Below are positions 60,488-64,000 of a stretch of 64,000 nucleotides of DNA, one piece after another. The first letter of the stretch is position 1; every line of letters begins with the position of its first letter. The notes under the pieces are model-generated. The model did not search any database and had not been told where the DNA came from. It was given only the letters and a program-made list of their open reading frames with translations. Both the position numbers and the translations under genes were made by a program. Source of the stretch: Dioszegia crocea (taxonomy: Eukaryota; Basidiomycota; Tremellomycetes; Tremellales; Bulleribasidiaceae). The DNA lies in NCBI GenBank assembly GCA_001600615.1, contig BCKK01000005.1:744001-808000 (forward strand), read 5' to 3'.

Positions 60488-61687
60488 ATGAGTGTTGCCA
60501 CCATGAACCCTCAGCCTCAACCTATGGACGCAGAAACTAAATCACGATTGGTAAGTTGAGGGTTTTGGGATCTCGGTTTCAGTTCCGATGGGAATTCCGC
60601 TGACTAGCAGAATTCGGTTCCTGCTTGGGGATCTTATCTTTACCAAAACTTCCTCCTACCCGCCTTTTCACCTACCGCCAGTATGTCTGAGTGGCTGAAC
60701 ATCAACACCCCTTTCGCCGCTCTCACCCCTCGCGCAAGTGCTGGCGGTCAGCAGCAGTCGCAGCAGCACGCGCCGGTGGATTATTTCGGAGCCGGGTGGG
60801 GCAAGACGGAAGATGGGAATATGCCGGGGCCTGGAGGCGGCAATCCCAACTTGATGCCATCCTACAATCAAGGTCCATCTCACCCGCCACCCAACTTCTC
60901 CAACTTCGCCTTCACATCCCAACCCCAACCCAACAATGTTCCGATGCAGCACAGCAACTCCCATCCATCCTACTCTCGCCACAGCGAGTCTGGACCTTCG
61001 TCTTACTATCCCCCTCAGCAATACTATGCCCAACCCAACCCCTCCTCCATCTCCACCTCCCTCTTACTCAGCCAACATCCCGGTCTGGCGTCACACTCTG
61101 GACCTAGACCGATGGCACCTTTACCGTACCCTCCCCACCTTGAGCGGCAAAGTCTTCCACCCTCTCGCAACTCGCTCAACATCGTCGACGGCCAACTCAC
61201 CCACTCCCCATCCCCTCTAAACTCCCGCGCGCCCACTCCCAGTCAATCACCCAGGCGAACGGGCAAACGACGCTTCGACTCGCTTGATTCGGAAGATCAC
61301 GAGCACGACAGCGAGCACGAGCCTGATATGCCTGAGGGCGTAGAACGAGACGGCATGATCTGGGGTATGCAGGTGGATGCATATCGCGCACTGAGCGCCA
61401 GGGAGAGAAAGCGGGTGCGCAACAGGATCTCAGCAAGGACTTTCAGAGCCAAGAGGAAGGGTGAGTATTTATCCCGTTACTTTGGCACACGCTGACTTGC
61501 ATAGAACATCTGATCCTACTCGAAGAGAGCACAACGGCCAAGGACCTCAAGATCAAGCTTGCCGCTGAGGAGAACATCCGCCTCCAGCATGAGGTTGCTG
61601 AGCGTGAGTGGAAAATTTGCTCGGCATTCTTTGTGCGCCGCTGACACGGTGGCAGTACGACGGCGTTTGGCAAAATACGAGCCGTAA
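60488..61687 (+). CDS. bZIP transcription factor
   Basis: Exon 1 MSVATMNPQPQPMDAETKSRL, then NSVPAWGSYLYQNF and a long Pro/Ser/Gln-rich, probably activating region with MSEWLNINTPFAALTPRASA. The basic region reads RKRVRNRISARTFRAKRK, continuing across an intron to EHLILLEESTTAKDLKIKLA and AEENIRLQHEVAELRRRLAK YEP with heptad-spaced Leu. NxxSAxxFR is the variant DNA-contact signature found in a group of basidiomycete bZIPs, instead of the common NxxAAxxSR. The zipper is short and the protein stops right after it, TAA at 61685. Three introns, about 345 residues. Target genes are unknown. Confidence 0.87.
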
Positions 61688-61812
61688 CGAGCCTCGCCGA
61701 GCTTGCCGAAACCGGCGGAACTAATTTCGGGCCCGAACTTACGAACTCGGCCGAAGCATCCCGTAAGGGAACCTATGTAGCTCTATATGCATTGACAGTG
61801 CTTGTACTATAC

Positions 61813-63575
61813 TCAGCGACCAAAGTCATCTACGTGACGACTGGCAGGACGTGATATTCTTCCAGGGCCGGGTTGTAGCCCTTCCCCGATTCCACCATTT
61901 CCCACACCTTGCCCTTGCCCATTGCCCTGAGATCCCTGACCAGTCTTGGCTCCCTTGATGCCCAGCCCAACCCTTGCCTCCTCCCTATCCCTGAACTCGT
62001 TCGAGGAGTAGACCTTGCCAGCCCACGCTGAGGCTTGACTTTCTGGGGTCGGGTTTGCCAGCGCGGAAGGGATGTCGAGTAGGGGGAAAGGAGCAGTGGA
62101 GAGGAGGGCGTATAGTGCCGGAGCGAGGATGGTGACCAATTCCGCGGGTGTGGCGGTGTGAACTATTGACGATGGGGCGGGGGAGATGAGGCTTGCTGCG
62201 AGGCGCGAAAGGCGGCGGGTATCCGCCGTGGCAGAGTTGAAGGCGGGAGATGGGTTTGGCCTTGGGGACATGAGGGTGTGGTAGGGTGAGTCCGAAGGGA
62301 GATGAGGGAGGAAGGGCTGGACCAGTTGTCGTGCCATGGGTAGAGCGAGCGTCTGTTTAATGACGTCCGTGGAAGAGAGAAGGAGTGATCGAGCAATGAG
62401 GGTGGAGTAGGCGGTCGGTATTTTGATGATGCGATTCGACTTATTTTTCAAGTTTGACGATACCGTTAACCTTGGCACCACCTGTGCGAGGTGGGACAGT
62501 AGCACTGGATCAGGAGGTGCGGCATCCAGAATATCGAGGATGAGTTCCAGCTTCTTTGCCTCCCCTCGACCCTTGGCGTACCCCTCCGCCAGCTCCAATA
62601 ACCGAGACAGGTTGCTCTTTTCCATCCCTTCTTCAATCTCCAGCAAGTCCGTCGCCTCGCCCTTCGCCAGGATGTATAAACACAGCCCGACCTCTAGATT
62701 CCGCCACGCGGCTTTCCGCTGAAGTTGACCGGTTGCGGATACGACGGGATGAAGAGGGTGAGACGTGCGAATGAAGGATTTGACGTTCGGGTGGAGAGCG
62801 TATTTGGGATCATCTAGTATTTGATCGCTAAGGGTGTGTCGGCGGGAATGTAGGATGTAGGCTATCGCGCTGGGTCGCTGGAGCAGTTTCGTGATGATCC
62901 CTCCAAGTCCCTCCTCCAGCAATTCCAAGCATTCAACAGCGCGCTCCTTGAGCTCCGCCTCTAATTTGCTCCCTAGAAGATCAATCAGACCGTCCACCCC
63001 GCCAGCCCATGCTGAGACCCAGCTGTAGTCCTCATTACTGGTCTTGTCGATCCGCTGGGCAGCTGGGGCAAGTGAAGAGGGACCAGCAGCGTGGTAGCCG
63101 TAGATCGAGAGCGTAATATTTTGAACAGGTGCGAGTAGGGAAATCAACCGGGTGGTGACCTGTCTGATCAGCTATCGGCCGATACATTAGGCCCTTGACC
63201 AGAACCTCATCGGTTCCCAAGCTTACATCTTCTGGCATTCCAGCCTCATATTCCACTGGCCATTCGCCCCCATCAAATCTGATTTCCCGCCTTTCGAGCG
63301 CGTTGACTGGGTTGGCGTCGGACGAGTTGAAGAAGATTTCGCCGGTCCACTGGATTGGATAAGTGGTGCTAGACAGTCAGCCAACTATTCAGGCTAAAAT
63401 TGTTGCAGGTCACGACTCACCCAACTCCGGTGGGACTCGCGACGCCTTCTGGAGTGATGCGGATGGAGGAGACGCGGATGGGCGAGGGGAATCGGACTGT
63501 GATGAGAGAGGAAGAGGTGTTGGTAGGGTAGAGCGTCGGGCAGTCGGAGTGATACAATAGCTGAGACGGTTGCAT
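61813..63575 (-). CDS. Virilizer/VIRMA-like m6A writer complex subunit
   Basis: Starts at ATG 63575: MQPSQLLYHSDCPTLYPTNT, then ITVRFPSPVRVSSIRITPEG, and after an intron GTTYPIQWTGEIFFNSSDAN. A second intron leads to LLAPVQNITLSIYGYHAAG. Order and spacing (LL-H-D, V-FP-PV-V--IRI-P-GV, --FFN, ITL-IYGY) match the N-terminal domain of Virilizer, scaffold of the METTL3/Ime4 N6-methyladenosine complex. The rest is helical: LKERAVECLELLEEGLGGII, KAAWRNLEVGLCLYILAKGE, LELAEGYAKGRGEAKKLELI, fitting alpha-helical repeats. A Gly/Gln-rich tail ends HVDDFGR. About 553 residues, far shorter than animal VIRMA (about 1800). Confidence 0.68.
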
Positions 63576-64000
63576 GTCTGTCGCTTGCAGATGGAGTGTG
63601 AAGGCAAAGACGCGATTCGGATTTCAGCGATATCTCCCAAGAGGAAGCAGATCTGATATCTGAGACGCGCTGACGCGCTGACGTGCTGCTCTATAAGCTG
63701 CAGTCGCTCTTGTGTGGGCGTGCAGAAGTGTGTACAGGTGTAGAAAGGCAGGTTCTTGCAGAGTACAAAAAGCCTTGGTCCGGAAGAGATTTCGACCAAC
63801 AGGTGAAAGCGACTCGGCGAAAATCCAAACGATTTGAACACCTCATTCCTGCATACCTCCTCCTTGACATGACCTTCCACTGCCGACATTCTGTTGGCAA
63901 ACATCCTCGCCAGTATGTACATGCATGGGAAGCGCTGAGCCAGACCTCAATCATGCATCTACATCTCTCGGAAGAAACGCCGTTCATCATCCACACGGTC
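63576..64000. other. promoter region of the Virilizer-like gene, to window edge
   Basis: No gene can be supported before the window ends. The minus frames of 100-170 codons here lack features. Confidence 0.4.
63661..63687 (+). repeat. short tandem repeat of TGACGCGC
   Basis: Three near-identical 8-nt units (TGAGACGCGC, TGACGCGC, TGACGTGC) 90-110 bases upstream of the Virilizer-like start codon. The third contains TGACGT, half of a CRE/ATF site. Confidence 0.5.

Overview
The window is nuclear DNA of a basidiomycete fungus, most likely a Tremellomycetes yeast (the Cryptococcus / Kwoniella / Saitozyma side). Genes lie compactly on both strands. Most are cut by several introns of about 45-60 nt that begin GTRAGT or GTGAGT and carry a GCTGAC, GCTGAT or CTAAC branch site about 5-20 nt before the acceptor. 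The proteins are fungal housekeeping proteins, with a fungal HMT1-type ABC transporter and a basidiomycete-type bZIP. I see no prophage, CRISPR array, rRNA, or intact transposon, so this is ordinary chromosome arm with a few accessory pockets.

Layout. 0.1-4.3 kb: a disordered protein and a lactose-permease-like sugar transporter, both on minus. 4.3-7.5 kb: accessory pocket with a 60-bp direct repeat, an orphan gene with an RRM-like fold, a diverged tandem duplication and a small orphan gene. 7.8-21.7 kb: eIF2B alpha, a large CUE-like protein, dynactin p62, a SERCA-type calcium pump, NIF3 and the Hsp90 co-chaperone CNS1/TTC4. 21.7-23.9 kb: gene-poor, with a decayed duplicated coding fragment. 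23.9-33.1 kb: CLPTM1, an orphan, GPI13 and a SET-MYND protein. 33.5-38.8 kb: HMT1-like transporter and Sso-type syntaxin. 39.9-46.9 kb: a secreted glycine-rich protein, CDK1, fumarase and the cohesin acetyltransferase ECO1. 47.6-52.3 kb: a small stress-type protein, an INO80 Ies4-like protein and a WW/glycine-rich protein. 53.0-56.0 kb: two tandem wax-synthase-like membrane acyltransferases. 56.4-63.6 kb: DNM1, a bZIP factor and a short fungal Virilizer (VIRMA) homologue.

There is no operon logic. Several head-to-head pairs share short promoters (NIF3/CNS1, orphan/GPI13, fumarase/ECO1, p62/SERCA). GPI13 and CLPTM1 both belong to ER/GPI biology, and HMT1-like, syntaxin and SERCA are all membrane-system genes, but I read their proximity as coincidence. 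The observations I rate highest are the VIRMA homologue, the RRM-like orphan between direct repeats, the glycine-rich secreted protein that may continue into a transmembrane receptor-like form, the tandem acyltransferases, and sequence evidence for dual targeting of fumarase. Exon joins were made by eye from reading frame, splice consensus and branch sites; spans are given start codon to stop codon.
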